A stretch of DNA of 18,077 nucleotides from Fibrobacter sp. (GTDB lineage Bacteria; Fibrobacterota; Fibrobacteria; Fibrobacterales; Fibrobacteraceae): contig DUVD01000173.1 of assembly GCA_012841225.1 (NCBI GenBank), positions 1 through 18,077 on the forward strand, read 5' to 3'. Positions 1 through 8,035 of the stretch are shown here, piece by piece. Positions within the stretch are counted from its first letter, which is position 1. Each line of letters starts with the position of its first letter. Below the pieces are notes generated by a model. It made no database searches, was not told the origin of the DNA, and saw nothing but the letters and a program-made list of their open reading frames with translations. Made by a program: the position numbers and the translations under genes.

Positions 1-1165
1 TCTTAGAGAAAATACGGTAAAAATACTGTCCCCAAAACCAAAGTCGGCGCCAAAATAACACGCCCCCTAATGCCAAAAATATGGAGAGCACAAATTCAGA
101 AGATTCTTTCATATAGAAATGAGCGAATAAAGAAACTCCCACTAGCACCGGGAAAAGATAAGTTAAATGGCGCGCTCCATCTAAGCGAGGAGAAGAATAC
201 TCCCTAGCGCACAACAAAGGGAACCATATAGAAAAGGCAAGTAATAAAGCGAACTTTAAAGAGACCGAGCCTGCCACCGCAAAAATAATCCCGATATCAA
301 TAATCATCTTCCAAAATTGAGGTATCAATCTCGAAAAAATACCGACTAAAGAAGCAAATAAAATTCCAATTGAGACAAGAAATAGAGGAATGTTAAACTG
401 TTTATGCTTCCGATTAAAAATAATCATTGCATTGTAAAAATTTAAGTAAGATTTGAAACGCCTCGTCTTGCTGCTCTGGCCTCTAAAATGCAAAATGCTC
501 GTCTCTGGGAAATAAAAGTTTTTATAACCCAATTTCTTAGCCCGAAAACAAAGATCTAGGTCTTCCCCATACATAAAGAAGGACTCATCAAAGCCCTCGA
601 GTTCATTATACAATTGACTGCTAATACAAAAGAAAGAGCCACTGATAGCATCGACTTCGGTCTCTTGATCTGGATCCAAATAAGTCATGTTATAAGAGGC
701 AAAAAAACGACTTTTAGGAAAGAGAGTCGCTAAACCAATGGTCTTAAAAATAGCGGCTAAAGGAGAAGGGAAAGAACGTCGACAAGCCCATTGAAGGGTA
801 CCATCTTCATTTAGAATGCGGCAACCCACTAGGCCCGCCTGCGGCTTTTTAATAATGTATTCAAGAGTTTTAGTAAAAGCAGTTTTAGAAACAATCGTAT
901 CTGGATTGATAAAAAACAAATGAGATTTTGTGGCCTGCTTTGCAGCTAAATTACAGCCCTTACCAAAGCCTAAATTTACTTTAGAGTCGAGCCAAATGAC
1001 CTCTGGGAACATCTCTTTTACATTACTCATTAAAGGATCAGGAGAACCGTTATCTAAAACAATAATCTCCGAGTCTATGCCCTCTAATGCATCTCTCACC
1101 GAGGCGAGACAAGCAGGTATAAAATCTCTCGAATTATAAGCTATAATAATAACGGAACAAGCCAT
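1..1165 (-). CDS. WbbL-like family 2 glycosyltransferase, 3' end beyond window
   Basis: The frame is open from an ATG at 1165 to the left edge, giving at least 388 residues with no stop. The N-terminal 250 residues form a GT-A fold of the rhamnosyltransferase (WbbL) type. They show a SVIIIAYNS start, a VLDNGS motif (36-41), an NPD metal-binding motif (87-89), which takes the place of DxD, and YGEDLDLCFRAK (199-210) with the likely catalytic acid region. From about residue 258 on there are four to five hydrophobic segments, so the enzyme is membrane bound with its catalytic domain probably in the cytoplasm. Such enzymes add sugars from nucleotide donors to lipid-linked or surface glycans; the sugar cannot be read from sequence. 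The start overlaps the previous gene's stop as TAATG, which implies translational coupling. The family call is firm; the substrate is unknown. Confidence 0.88.
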   Translation of the reverse strand, partial: MACSVIIIAYNSRDFIPACLASVRDALEGIDSEIIVLDNGSPDPLMSNVKEMFPEVIWLDSKVNLGFGKGCNLAAKQATKSHLFFINPDTIVSKTAFTKTLEYIIKKPQAGLVGCRILNEDGTLQWACRRSFPSPLAAIFKTIGLATLFPKSRFFASYNMTYLDPDQETEVDAISGSFFCISSQLYNELEGFDESFFMYGEDLDLCFRAKKLGYKNFYFPETSILHFRGQSSKTRRFKSYLNFYNAMIIFNRKHKQFNIPLFLVSIGILFASLVGIFSRLIPQFWKMIIDIGIIFAVAGSVSLKFALLLAFSIWFPLLCAREYSSPRLDGARHLTYLFPVLVGVSLFAHFYMKESSEFVLSIFLALGGVLFWRRLWFWGQYFYRIFSK

Positions 1166-1878
1166 TAGGCTAAACCTAACCTGAGTTTTAGTACTAAAAA
1201 GAATGCTTCAGATATAATGCCCCCGCTCATTTTCGACGTGCCACGGGTGCGATCTGTAAAAACAATTGGTATTTCACTGACTCGAAAGTCTTTCTTCCAT
1301 ATTTTAAAAGTAGTTTCAATTTGAAAACAATAGCCGTCGCTTTTCATATCGGAGAGGTTAAGCGCTTCAAGAGCTTCTCTTCTAAAGCATTTGAAGCCAC
1401 CTGTGGCGTCACTCAAGGGAAGTCTAGTCACAAGACGAGTGTATAAATTAGCACAGTAGCTTAATATTAATCGCTTCATATCCCAATTGACAACGCTAAT
1501 TTTTCTATCTACATAACGGCTGCCTAAGACGAGATCGGCAGTTTCTGCTTTTTTTAGAAATCGTATCAAATCCGAAGGAGAGTGACTGAAATCAGCATCC
1601 ATCTCAAAAATGCGTTCGTAATCATGTTCTAATGCCCACTTAAATCCCATGACATAAGCGGAACCAAGCCCTAGTTTGCCTGGGCGGCGTAGCAAGTGAA
1701 TGCGCGGGTTTTCTTCCGTCATTTTTTTCACAATATCGCCAGTGCCGTCTGGGGAGTTATCATCTACAACGAGAATCTCCAAACAATCGTGCTGTGCTAA
1801 AATTTCTGGCAAGATAAAAGGAATATTTTCTTTTTCGTTATAAGTTGGAATAATGACTAAGCTTTTAGGAAATATCAT
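1165..1878 (-). CDS. Polyprenyl-phosphate mannose synthase (DPM1/Ppm-like GT2)
   Basis: A 237-residue soluble GT-A enzyme that should transfer mannose from GDP-mannose to a polyprenyl phosphate at the cytoplasmic membrane face. The whole DPM1 signature is present: VIIPTYNEKENI (8-19), VVDDNSPDGT (37-46), the metal-binding DAD (94-96) inside EMDADFSHSP, GSRYV (119-123), DATGGFKCFRR (157-167), DGYCFQIE (181-188) and TDRTRGTSKMS (208-218). It lacks the C-terminal membrane segments seen in some relatives. I chose the ATG at 1878, not the longer frame from 1950, because a GGGAGG ribosome site lies 6 bases upstream and homology begins there. It overlaps the upstream glycosyltransferase gene by 14 bases. 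The polyprenol donor would suit the GT117 enzyme encoded two genes upstream. Mannose specificity is inferred from family similarity; glucose transfer is a less likely alternative. Confidence 0.9.
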   Translation of the reverse strand: MIFPKSLVIIPTYNEKENIPFILPEILAQHDCLEILVVDDNSPDGTGDIVKKMTEENPRIHLLRRPGKLGLGSAYVMGFKWALEHDYERIFEMDADFSHSPSDLIRFLKKAETADLVLGSRYVDRKISVVNWDMKRLILSYCANLYTRLVTRLPLSDATGGFKCFRREALEALNLSDMKSDGYCFQIETTFKIWKKDFRVSEIPIVFTDRTRGTSKMSGGIISEAFFLVLKLRLGLA

Positions 1879-2821
1879 TACAATCCTCCCGACAAGATTT
1901 TTGATTGGGAAGCATGCCGGCCACGGGGTAAACTTGCTTTTTGTTTCCATTCATCATTTCTCCAAGTAAACCAAGAGAAACAAATTGCACACCCATCACA
2001 AGAGAAAAGCCTCCCATCAAAAGAAGAGGACGCACATGCAGAGCACCAGTTTGTAACCATTCTACACCAAAATAACCAAAAATAGACATTCCACAAAGAG
2101 CAAACAACATGCCTATTAAACCAAAAAAGTGAAGTGGTTTTGCTCCAAAACTTTTTAAGAATAAAAGGGTAAGCAAGTCTAAAAAACCAGAGACTAAGCG
2201 TGAAACGCCATACTTAGAAACGCCATGCGCTCTAGCTCTATGTACAACGGGCATCTCTGTGATCCTAAACCCTTGCCACTTTGCCATTACTGGGATGAAA
2301 CGATGAAAGTCACCGTATAAAGGGATAAAGCGCACTACCGAACTTCTATAGACTTTTATGCCACAATTAAAGTCGTGCAGACGCTGACCAGAAACGAGAG
2401 AAACAGTCAAGTTAAAAAACTTAGATGGCCACGTTTTATGCCAAGGATCATGGCGACGTTTTTTCCAACCAGAAACTAAGTCATAACCACTCTCGAGCAG
2501 GGTAATCATTTTTGGAATTTCTAAAGGATCGTCTTGCAAATCGCCGTCGAGAGTAGCGACGTAGCAGCCATTTGCTTTAGAAAAACCTAAAGAAAGAGCC
2601 GCTGCTTTTCCACAATTAAATTGAAAGCGATAAGCCCGAAGAAAAGGAAATTTTTCAATGAGTGCCGTTAAAACTTCCCAAGAAGAATCTCGGCTACCAT
2701 CATCTATAACGATAACCTCATAAGAAAAACCAGTAGGATTGATCGCTGAAGTGATCTCCTCGAGCAAACCTAATAGGTTTTCGGCTTCATCCTTAATAGG
2801 AATAACAATGCTTAAATCCAT
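1865..2821 (-). CDS. GtrB/ArnC-like polyprenyl-phosphate glycosyltransferase
   Basis: A 318-residue membrane GT2 enzyme. The catalytic GT-A part covers residues 1-210, with SIVIPIKDEAENL (4-16), VIDDGSRDSS (38-47), the metal-binding LDGDLQDDP (91-99), DFNCGIKVYR (150-159) and the HGVSKYG loop (199-205). Two hydrophobic segments follow (about 231-254 and 265-288), then a short polar tail. This is the layout of GtrB/ArnC/DPM1-like enzymes that load a sugar from a nucleotide donor onto undecaprenyl phosphate, often for a later GT-C transferase on the periplasmic side. The ATG at 2821 follows an AGAGAGAAG stretch and lies 8 bases after the GT117 gene's TAG stop. The donor sugar cannot be assigned. 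A second lipid-sugar synthase beside the mannose synthase suggests that two lipid-linked sugars are made here. Confidence 0.87.
   Translation of the reverse strand: MDLSIVIPIKDEAENLLGLLEEITSAINPTGFSYEVIVIDDGSRDSSWEVLTALIEKFPFLRAYRFQFNCGKAAALSLGFSKANGCYVATLDGDLQDDPLEIPKMITLLESGYDLVSGWKKRRHDPWHKTWPSKFFNLTVSLVSGQRLHDFNCGIKVYRSSVVRFIPLYGDFHRFIPVMAKWQGFRITEMPVVHRARAHGVSKYGVSRLVSGFLDLLTLLFLKSFGAKPLHFFGLIGMLFALCGMSIFGYFGVEWLQTGALHVRPLLLMGGFSLVMGVQFVSLGLLGEMMNGNKKQVYPVAGMLPNQKSCREDCNDIS
1885..1890 (-). promoter_or_regulatory. Ribosome binding site fixing the mannose synthase start
   Basis: GGGAGG on the minus strand, 6 bases before the ATG at 1878. It lies inside the 3' end of the preceding glycosyltransferase gene, so translation may be coupled. 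It decides against the longer frame that begins at 1950, whose extra 24 residues show no similarity to the family. Confidence 0.8.
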
Positions 2822-2829
2822 GCTTCTCT

Positions 2830-5800
2830 CTATAACGATTCTTTATGTTTTACAGCTGTATCAACAGGAATTTCAGGAACCGGGTCCGTTACAAGAAGCG
2901 CATCGGGCATGCCTTGAAGGGATTGGATGCTCATCTCTATGCGAGCTCGTCCCTGTTCCTCGTATTCTGGCACATTAATAAGGCCTTTTTTCAAGTACTC
3001 CACCGCTTTTTGATATTGACCAGCGGCTTCAAATACAAAACCCGCAGCCCAGTATGAGCGCCATTCTTTAGGAAACTGGTACATCCCTTTTTCTAAGTAA
3101 TGCACAGCTTGTTTTAATTTTTGATCCACTTGGTCTTTTTTATCTAAGGTATAAGGGCCGGATTTGCGAATTTTAACAATCTCTTCACGCAGATTAAATG
3201 CAACTTGTAAGTAAAGCGAAGTATAGCTCGATAGCAAGCGTTCTGTTTCGGTATTGATAAAGCAAGAGCCGTCTCCTAAACAGCGATACATAAAGACACT
3301 ATCGATGAGATACCCTGAACGCTCGATATCAAATTCGTTCTGACGTGAAGTTAGATCGCCTTTGATAAAGTTGTAAATTAAGCCTTCTTGCACCATGTAT
3401 TTTTCAAGACCCATAAAGTTGGAAGCGCCAACAGTAGTAGAGAAGTGTATAGGTCGATCCATGTTGCTAATAGCTAAGTCGATAACCAGCTTATGTTGAG
3501 TTAACATCAAACCAGACCCAGTGCGTTCTTGCCATTCCTTAAAGGCGGTGTAAACTTGAAGCATGACTTTGAATTGCATTAGTTTAGCGCTATCCAGAGG
3601 AACAAGATCATCGCTCGAATCTGAATTCTCCATTTCTTGGATTCTCTTTTCAAGAACTGGAATTAAAGTCTCGGCTTTTTTGACCCAAGTCGCCGTCAAA
3701 TGGTTTGGATTGTTATCTGAACCACTTGTGATAACCATATCGCGATCAATCGCTTCTTTATCGTAACTCAATTTAAGGATAGGTTCGTTCTCAAGCATTT
3801 GCTTGATATACCAATCCGTGTTCCCAAGGCTCAAGTTAACCACGCGCACGTCTTTGCGAACGCCTGCTACTTCTTGGGCGAACCAGAGTGGAAACGTATC
3901 GTTATCACCATTCGTAAATAAAATCGCATTAGGCCTGCAGCTTTCCAATAAATTAAAAGCATAATCCCAAGGGACCCAAAGTCCGGAGCGATCGTGCTCT
4001 TCATAATTAGAAAGACAGGGCACTAAAAAAGAAACGAGAGTTAAAGCAGCAGCCACAGGAATCGTTAATGTGATGTTGGCCAGTGCCACTAAGAGGACTA
4101 AAATGCCGGCACCAACGCCAAAAATTAAACTCATGAAAATAAATGCAGGAGAATAAAAATAGTCGCGTTCGCGTACTTCTAAATGAACCGGTTCTGGAAA
4201 TGGTGGCTGTTGGCCTACTCGAGCGTATGCACTTTCAATAAGCTTCCAGTTTTGCCAAGTGTTAGAATTTTCAAAGCCTTTCAAACGTACTTCCGCAGCA
4301 GCAATTTTTGAGGGCTCTGCGTTTCTATAACGAAGATTGGCCACCAATTGCTTAGTTCCTTCAATGTTCTGACGCATATCGATCAAATCATTAGGATTCG
4401 GAACCGAAGAAATAGTGGTGCCTGTTCGATTTAAGTCAGACACATTGCGCGACATTGCTTTAGTCCAATAATCATAGTCTCGCTTTTCCATTCTCGTGCC
4501 ATCGGCAAAGTTGATGTAAAATAAGAGTGCAAAAGAAGAAAGCACATAAAGCGTAGCGAGATATATGCCCATCTTGCTGTGCCTACGGTAGATAAATACG
4601 CAAGTAGCGACTATCAAGCCATTGAAGAGCAAAAACCAAATAAGTTGAACGAAAGTGTTGTCGCCCATGGCGGCCATTTGGGTAGGAAATTCTATCCCCA
4701 TGCGCTTTTGAGGTTGATTTTCGGATGCATCAAAAGAATAAAGTCCTTTAAAGGAATTTACCCCACCTACATCAAACGGTAAATATTGAGCAATTTGATA
4801 GCCACCATAACCCATATTGGGGAAGCTCAATAATTGGTGAGAAAGTTGACCACGACGATAGAAAGCCCTAGAAATCATGCTTTCTGAGCCATATTGCTTG
4901 CGCTCGATAAAGTCGTTAAAAGCAACCCAGTTCTCTGCTTTCAGCAAATTGCCAAGCTGCAAATTACCTTGTTCATCTCGGATATTTATTTCTGGATTAT
5001 TTTCATCGATAATCGGATTTAATTCGGAACGAATTGGGATATATAAGTGTGTGCTATAGCCGATCAAAGCGACAAAAGCGAAGAATAAGGCAAGGCGCAC
5101 ATTTCGCATGACCTTGACAGAGAAAGGCTTCATTAAAGTCAAGACAGATAAAACAACAAGCAAAACTAAAGAAATTGAGATAAAACCAGATACATAGTAG
5201 ATAACGGAACAAAGAAGTGTACCAGTAATCCAAATGGGCCATCTTTCTTTGATTTTATGAGGGTCTGCAATCATTATTAAAAGAAAAAGAGCTGGAATAG
5301 TGAGCATGGTATATAAATGGGCGCCCACTCCTAAAAAAGCGATATAGCATACAAATACTAAAAGACGGTCGCTTTGTACTTTGTGGCGACGATCATACCA
5401 AACTAAGCCCAAATAAGAAATGAGAACCAAAATGAACATGGCGGTGCCATATACTTCGGCCTCAACAGCGTTAAACCAGAAGGTATCGGAGAATGTCAAT
5501 AGAAAACCAGAAACTAACCCGGCAGTACCAAGAATAATATAGCGAGTTGACTTAGTTAATTTACTAGCCAAATTGTCCTTAGAAAGAACTTTAGCTAGCA
5601 AATCCCAAGCAAAAAGGGAGATGAGGTAAACCGTCGCGGCCGAGCTCACTACCGAAATATAATTGACTCGCTTGGCAATTTCTTCGACGAAAGGCAATAT
5701 GATAATAATTACCCTAGCAAAAAAAACAAAAAAAGGCGTGCCTGGAGGATGAGGAATGCCTAGGGTATTTGCACAGGCTATAAACTCACCACAGTCCCAA

Positions 5801-5901
5801 AAACTTACCGTAGGCGCCATCGTCATCATATAAACAACAAATGCCACTAAAGCGGTAAAGCCGGCAACTAAATGTTTAATCCATTTATCATTTTTAAACA
5901 C
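2830..5901 (-). CDS. DUF2723 / GT117 membrane protein, putative protein O-mannosyltransferase
   Basis: A 1023-residue polytopic protein. The first 285 residues carry about eight to nine hydrophobic segments. The first exterior loop has the family's SFWDCGEF motif (33-40, acids D36 and E39), then HPPGTP (51-56) and the FNAVEAEVYG motif (143-152). Further hydrophobic segments lie near 415-435, 446-463, 583-608 and 612-630. A soluble domain with NGDNDTFPLWFAQEVAG (664-680) and NLSLGNTDWYIKQM (689-702) follows, and TPR-like helices close the protein (about 925-985). DUF2723 (PF11028) is CAZy family GT117; human TMEM260 of this family is a protein O-mannosyltransferase using dolichyl-phosphate mannose. 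A lipid-P-mannose synthase lies two genes downstream, which supports a similar role in the periplasm. The start is GTG with AGGAG 6 bases before it. The family call is firm; the reaction is inferred. Confidence 0.9.
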   Translation of the reverse strand: MFKNDKWIKHLVAGFTALVAFVVYMMTMAPTVSFWDCGEFIACANTLGIPHPPGTPFFVFFARVIIIILPFVEEIAKRVNYISVVSSAATVYLISLFAWDLLAKVLSKDNLASKLTKSTRYIILGTAGLVSGFLLTFSDTFWFNAVEAEVYGTAMFILVLISYLGLVWYDRRHKVQSDRLLVFVCYIAFLGVGAHLYTMLTIPALFLLIMIADPHKIKERWPIWITGTLLCSVIYYVSGFISISLVLLVVLSVLTLMKPFSVKVMRNVRLALFFAFVALIGYSTHLYIPIRSELNPIIDENNPEINIRDEQGNLQLGNLLKAENWVAFNDFIERKQYGSESMISRAFYRRGQLSHQLLSFPNMGYGGYQIAQYLPFDVGGVNSFKGLYSFDASENQPQKRMGIEFPTQMAAMGDNTFVQLIWFLLFNGLIVATCVFIYRRHSKMGIYLATLYVLSSFALLFYINFADGTRMEKRDYDYWTKAMSRNVSDLNRTGTTISSVPNPNDLIDMRQNIEGTKQLVANLRYRNAEPSKIAAAEVRLKGFENSNTWQNWKLIESAYARVGQQPPFPEPVHLEVRERDYFYSPAFIFMSLIFGVGAGILVLLVALANITLTIPVAAALTLVSFLVPCLSNYEEHDRSGLWVPWDYAFNLLESCRPNAILFTNGDNDTFPLWFAQEVAGVRKDVRVVNLSLGNTDWYIKQMLENEPILKLSYDKEAIDRDMVITSGSDNNPNHLTATWVKKAETLIPVLEKRIQEMENSDSSDDLVPLDSAKLMQFKVMLQVYTAFKEWQERTGSGLMLTQHKLVIDLAISNMDRPIHFSTTVGASNFMGLEKYMVQEGLIYNFIKGDLTSRQNEFDIERSGYLIDSVFMYRCLGDGSCFINTETERLLSSYTSLYLQVAFNLREEIVKIRKSGPYTLDKKDQVDQKLKQAVHYLEKGMYQFPKEWRSYWAAGFVFEAAGQYQKAVEYLKKGLINVPEYEEQGRARIEMSIQSLQGMPDALLVTDPVPEIPVDTAVKHKESL

Positions 5902-5904
5902 GTC

Positions 5905-6345
5905 TTACTCCTGTCCAGAATTTTGATCTAAAATCATTTTATTGCTTTTAGCATAAGAATCTAAAAGACCATTGATAAAGCGAGCTGAATCATCAGTACT
6001 AAATTTATTAGCTATTTGAACAGCCTCTTGAATAATTACCTTAGCGGGGGTATCTTTTTTATAAAGAAACTCAACAAGTGCCACTTCTAAAATCATTTTA
6101 TCTAAAATAGGCATTCGATCGGTTTTCCAGCTATGCGATAATTCATCCATAATTTCCAATAGTTTTTCTCGATGTTCAAGCACAAGATCCACTAATGACA
6201 TGCCATATTTTTTCATGTCGTCGTGAATAGGTTGGCTTTCTAAAACACCAAGAAGACACTCTCCTGGAGTGCCAGCTGTTATTTGCATAGCGTATAAAAG
6301 TTGCATTGCAAAAACACGTGAAGGTCTTTTACTTATTGTACTCAT
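5905..6345 (-). CDS. nusB: Transcription antitermination factor NusB
   Basis: A 146-residue all-helical RNA-binding protein that, with NusE (S10), binds boxA in nascent rRNA leader RNA and prevents early termination. Visible family features are the N-terminal RVFAMQLLYAM (10-20) with the conserved Arg and Gln-Leu-Leu-Tyr, and the C-terminal VIIQEAVQIANKFSTDDSARF followed by INGLLD. The length is normal. Its ATG overlaps the ribH stop as ATGA, and the GT117 gene starts 3 bases after its own stop. ribH-nusB adjacency is common in bacteria, so the placement is ordinary on that side; what follows it is not. The ribosome site is weak, so translation probably depends on coupling to ribH. Confidence 0.95.
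   Translation of the reverse strand: MSTISKRPSRVFAMQLLYAMQITAGTPGECLLGVLESQPIHDDMKKYGMSLVDLVLEHREKLLEIMDELSHSWKTDRMPILDKMILEVALVEFLYKKDTPAKVIIQEAVQIANKFSTDDSARFINGLLDSYAKSNKMILDQNSGQE
5908..5912 (-). promoter_or_regulatory. Ribosome binding site for the GTG-started GT117 gene
   Basis: AGGAG on the minus strand, 6 bases before the GTG at 5901. It overlaps the last codons of nusB, leaving only 3 bases between the two genes. It supports the GTG start, which places MFKNDKWIKH before the first membrane segment. Confidence 0.75.
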
Positions 6346-6821
6346 TTAATTTTCTTATATAGGTTAATCATTTCGATCGCCGCTTCAGCAACGTCAGCGC
6401 CTTTGTTTCCTGATTTTAAGCCAGCTCTATTCATCGCTTGCTCAACATTATCAGTGGTAAGCACTCCAAAAATAACGGGTATATCGCTTTTTGCTGCTAG
6501 TTCTCCTACCCCACCGGCAACCGCATTCACCACCACATCAAAATGAGGGGTTTCTCCACGAATCACCGCGCCTAAAGTCAAAATCGCATCGTATTTTTTA
6601 GAGGCGATAAGCTGGCGGCAAGTGCCCGTGATTTCAAATGCACCTGGCACTCTTGCTAGGACAATGTCATTGGGAGAGACGCCTAAGGCTTTTAACTTAG
6701 AAAGCGCACCAGAAAGTAAAGACTCTGTAATCATCTCATTAAAGCGAGAGAGCACAATAGCGATACGGCAACCTTTTCCAGAAAGGCTTGATTCAAATTC
6801 GGTTACATTGATGTTCATCAT
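6342..6821 (-). CDS. ribH: 6,7-dimethyl-8-ribityllumazine synthase
   Basis: A 159-residue enzyme joining 5-amino-6-ribitylamino-uracil and 3,4-dihydroxy-2-butanone 4-phosphate to lumazine, the penultimate riboflavin step; the family forms pentamers or icosahedral capsids in the cytoplasm. Substrate-site motifs are all present: SRFNE (25-29), VPGAFEI (58-64), LGAVIRGETPHFD (83-95) with catalytic His93, FGVLTTDN (118-125) and the phosphate-binding Arg132 in NRAGLKSGNKG. There are two adjacent ATG codons (6821 and 6818); the first overlaps the ribBA stop as ATGA and has AAGGAA upstream, so I chose it. It sits between ribBA and nusB in the operon. Confidence 0.97.
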   Translation of the reverse strand: MMNINVTEFESSLSGKGCRIAIVLSRFNEMITESLLSGALSKLKALGVSPNDIVLARVPGAFEITGTCRQLIASKKYDAILTLGAVIRGETPHFDVVVNAVAGGVGELAAKSDIPVIFGVLTTDNVEQAMNRAGLKSGNKGADVAEAAIEMINLYKKIK

Positions 6822-8035
6822 GATTTTAATTCCTTTTCGGAAAAATGCAACACGTGTCCCATTTTACTCTTTTTAGTTTGTAAATATAAACGATTTTCGT
6901 CGGTGGGTTTAATTTCTATCGGGACGCGTTCTACAATTTCTAAACCATAACCTTTAATTCCTGTGACCTTAGTTGGGTTATTTGTCAAAAGCTTAATTTG
7001 TCGAACACCAATGTCGGCAAGAATCTGCGCCCCAATGCCGTAATCTCGCAGGTCCGATTTAAAACCCAATTTGAGATTGGCTTCTACAGTGTCTAACCCT
7101 TGTTCTTGGAGTTCATATGCTTTTAATTTATTGCAAAGACCAATGCCACGACCTTCATGCCCTCTCATGTAAAGAAAGACGCCACCATTTTTTCCAATAA
7201 ATTGCATAGCTGAATCTAACTGTTCGCCACAATCGCAGCGCTTAGAACCAAAAATGTCTCCAGTTAAGCACTCACTATGGACACGCACATAAACTGGTTT
7301 AGAAAAATCGGGATTACCGGAGACCCAAGCTACATGCTCCATCCCGTCTGTAGTGGCACGGTAACCGTAAACTTGAAAGTCACCATATTTGGTAGGTATA
7401 TCAGGAGTGGCGATACGCTCTATTAATTTTTCTGTTCGGAGCCGATAAGCAATTAAATCACGAATTGAAATTAGTTTTAAATTAAATTTTTTAGCAATCT
7501 TTTCTAAATCAGGCATGCGAGCCATAGTGCCATCTTCATTCATGATTTCTATGAGAGCAGCTGCTGGTTCAAATCCAGCTAACCTGGCTAAATCAACGGC
7601 TGCTTCAGTGTGACCCGCACGACGAAGAACGCCCTCATCTTGTGCGTACAAAGGAGAAATATGCCCCGGACGGCCAAATGTCGTTGGCGTAGAATTAGGG
7701 TCTGCAAGTGCTTGAATGGTAGCGGCACGGTCTGCAGCGGAAACTCCAGTGGTGCAACCCTCGAGTTTATCTACCATCACCGTAAACGGCGTACTAAGCA
7801 TGGATGTGTTTTCTTGGGTCTGAGGAGCTAAGTTGAGTGCCTTACAACGAGAAAGCGAAAGCGGCACGCATAGCACACCACGGCCTTCTTTAAGCATAAA
7901 GTTAACAGCCTCGGGAGTCACCTTCTCTGCGGCAATAATAAAATCGCCTTCATTTTCTCTATCTTCGTCATCGACTACAACGAGAAATTTTCCCTGTCGA
8001 AAATCTTCAATGGCTTCTTCAATCGTATTCAACAA
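6818..8035 (-). CDS. ribBA: Bifunctional DHBP synthase / GTP cyclohydrolase II
   Basis: A 405-residue fusion of the two entry enzymes of riboflavin synthesis. Residues 1-200 are 3,4-dihydroxy-2-butanone 4-phosphate synthase, with the metal-binding DDEDRENEGDF (22-32), TTGVSAADR (95-103), FGRPGHI (120-126) and AGHTEAAVDLARLAG (140-154) including His141. Residues 205-400 are GTP cyclohydrolase II, with HSECLTGDIFGSKRCDCGEQ (253-272) giving the zinc ligands Cys256, Cys267 and Cys269, then MRGHEGRGIGL (290-300) and LRDYGIGAQIL. Both active sites look intact. The start is a TTG at 8035 (or the next codon, also TTG, at 8032); no ATG or GTG fits the conserved N-terminus. AAAGGAAG lies 6 bases upstream. 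It overlaps the end of ribE by 17 bases and ribH by 4. Confidence 0.96.
   Translation of the reverse strand: MLNTIEEAIEDFRQGKFLVVVDDEDRENEGDFIIAAEKVTPEAVNFMLKEGRGVLCVPLSLSRCKALNLAPQTQENTSMLSTPFTVMVDKLEGCTTGVSAADRAATIQALADPNSTPTTFGRPGHISPLYAQDEGVLRRAGHTEAAVDLARLAGFEPAAALIEIMNEDGTMARMPDLEKIAKKFNLKLISIRDLIAYRLRTEKLIERIATPDIPTKYGDFQVYGYRATTDGMEHVAWVSGNPDFSKPVYVRVHSECLTGDIFGSKRCDCGEQLDSAMQFIGKNGGVFLYMRGHEGRGIGLCNKLKAYELQEQGLDTVEANLKLGFKSDLRDYGIGAQILADIGVRQIKLLTNNPTKVTGIKGYGLEIVERVPIEIKPTDENRLYLQTKKSKMGHVLHFSEKELKS

Noticed and set aside
1879..1950. N-terminal extension of the mannose synthase by 24 residues from an upstream start
   Set aside because: It overlaps the preceding gene by 86 bases, shows no family similarity, and a strong GGGAGG site marks the ATG at 1878.
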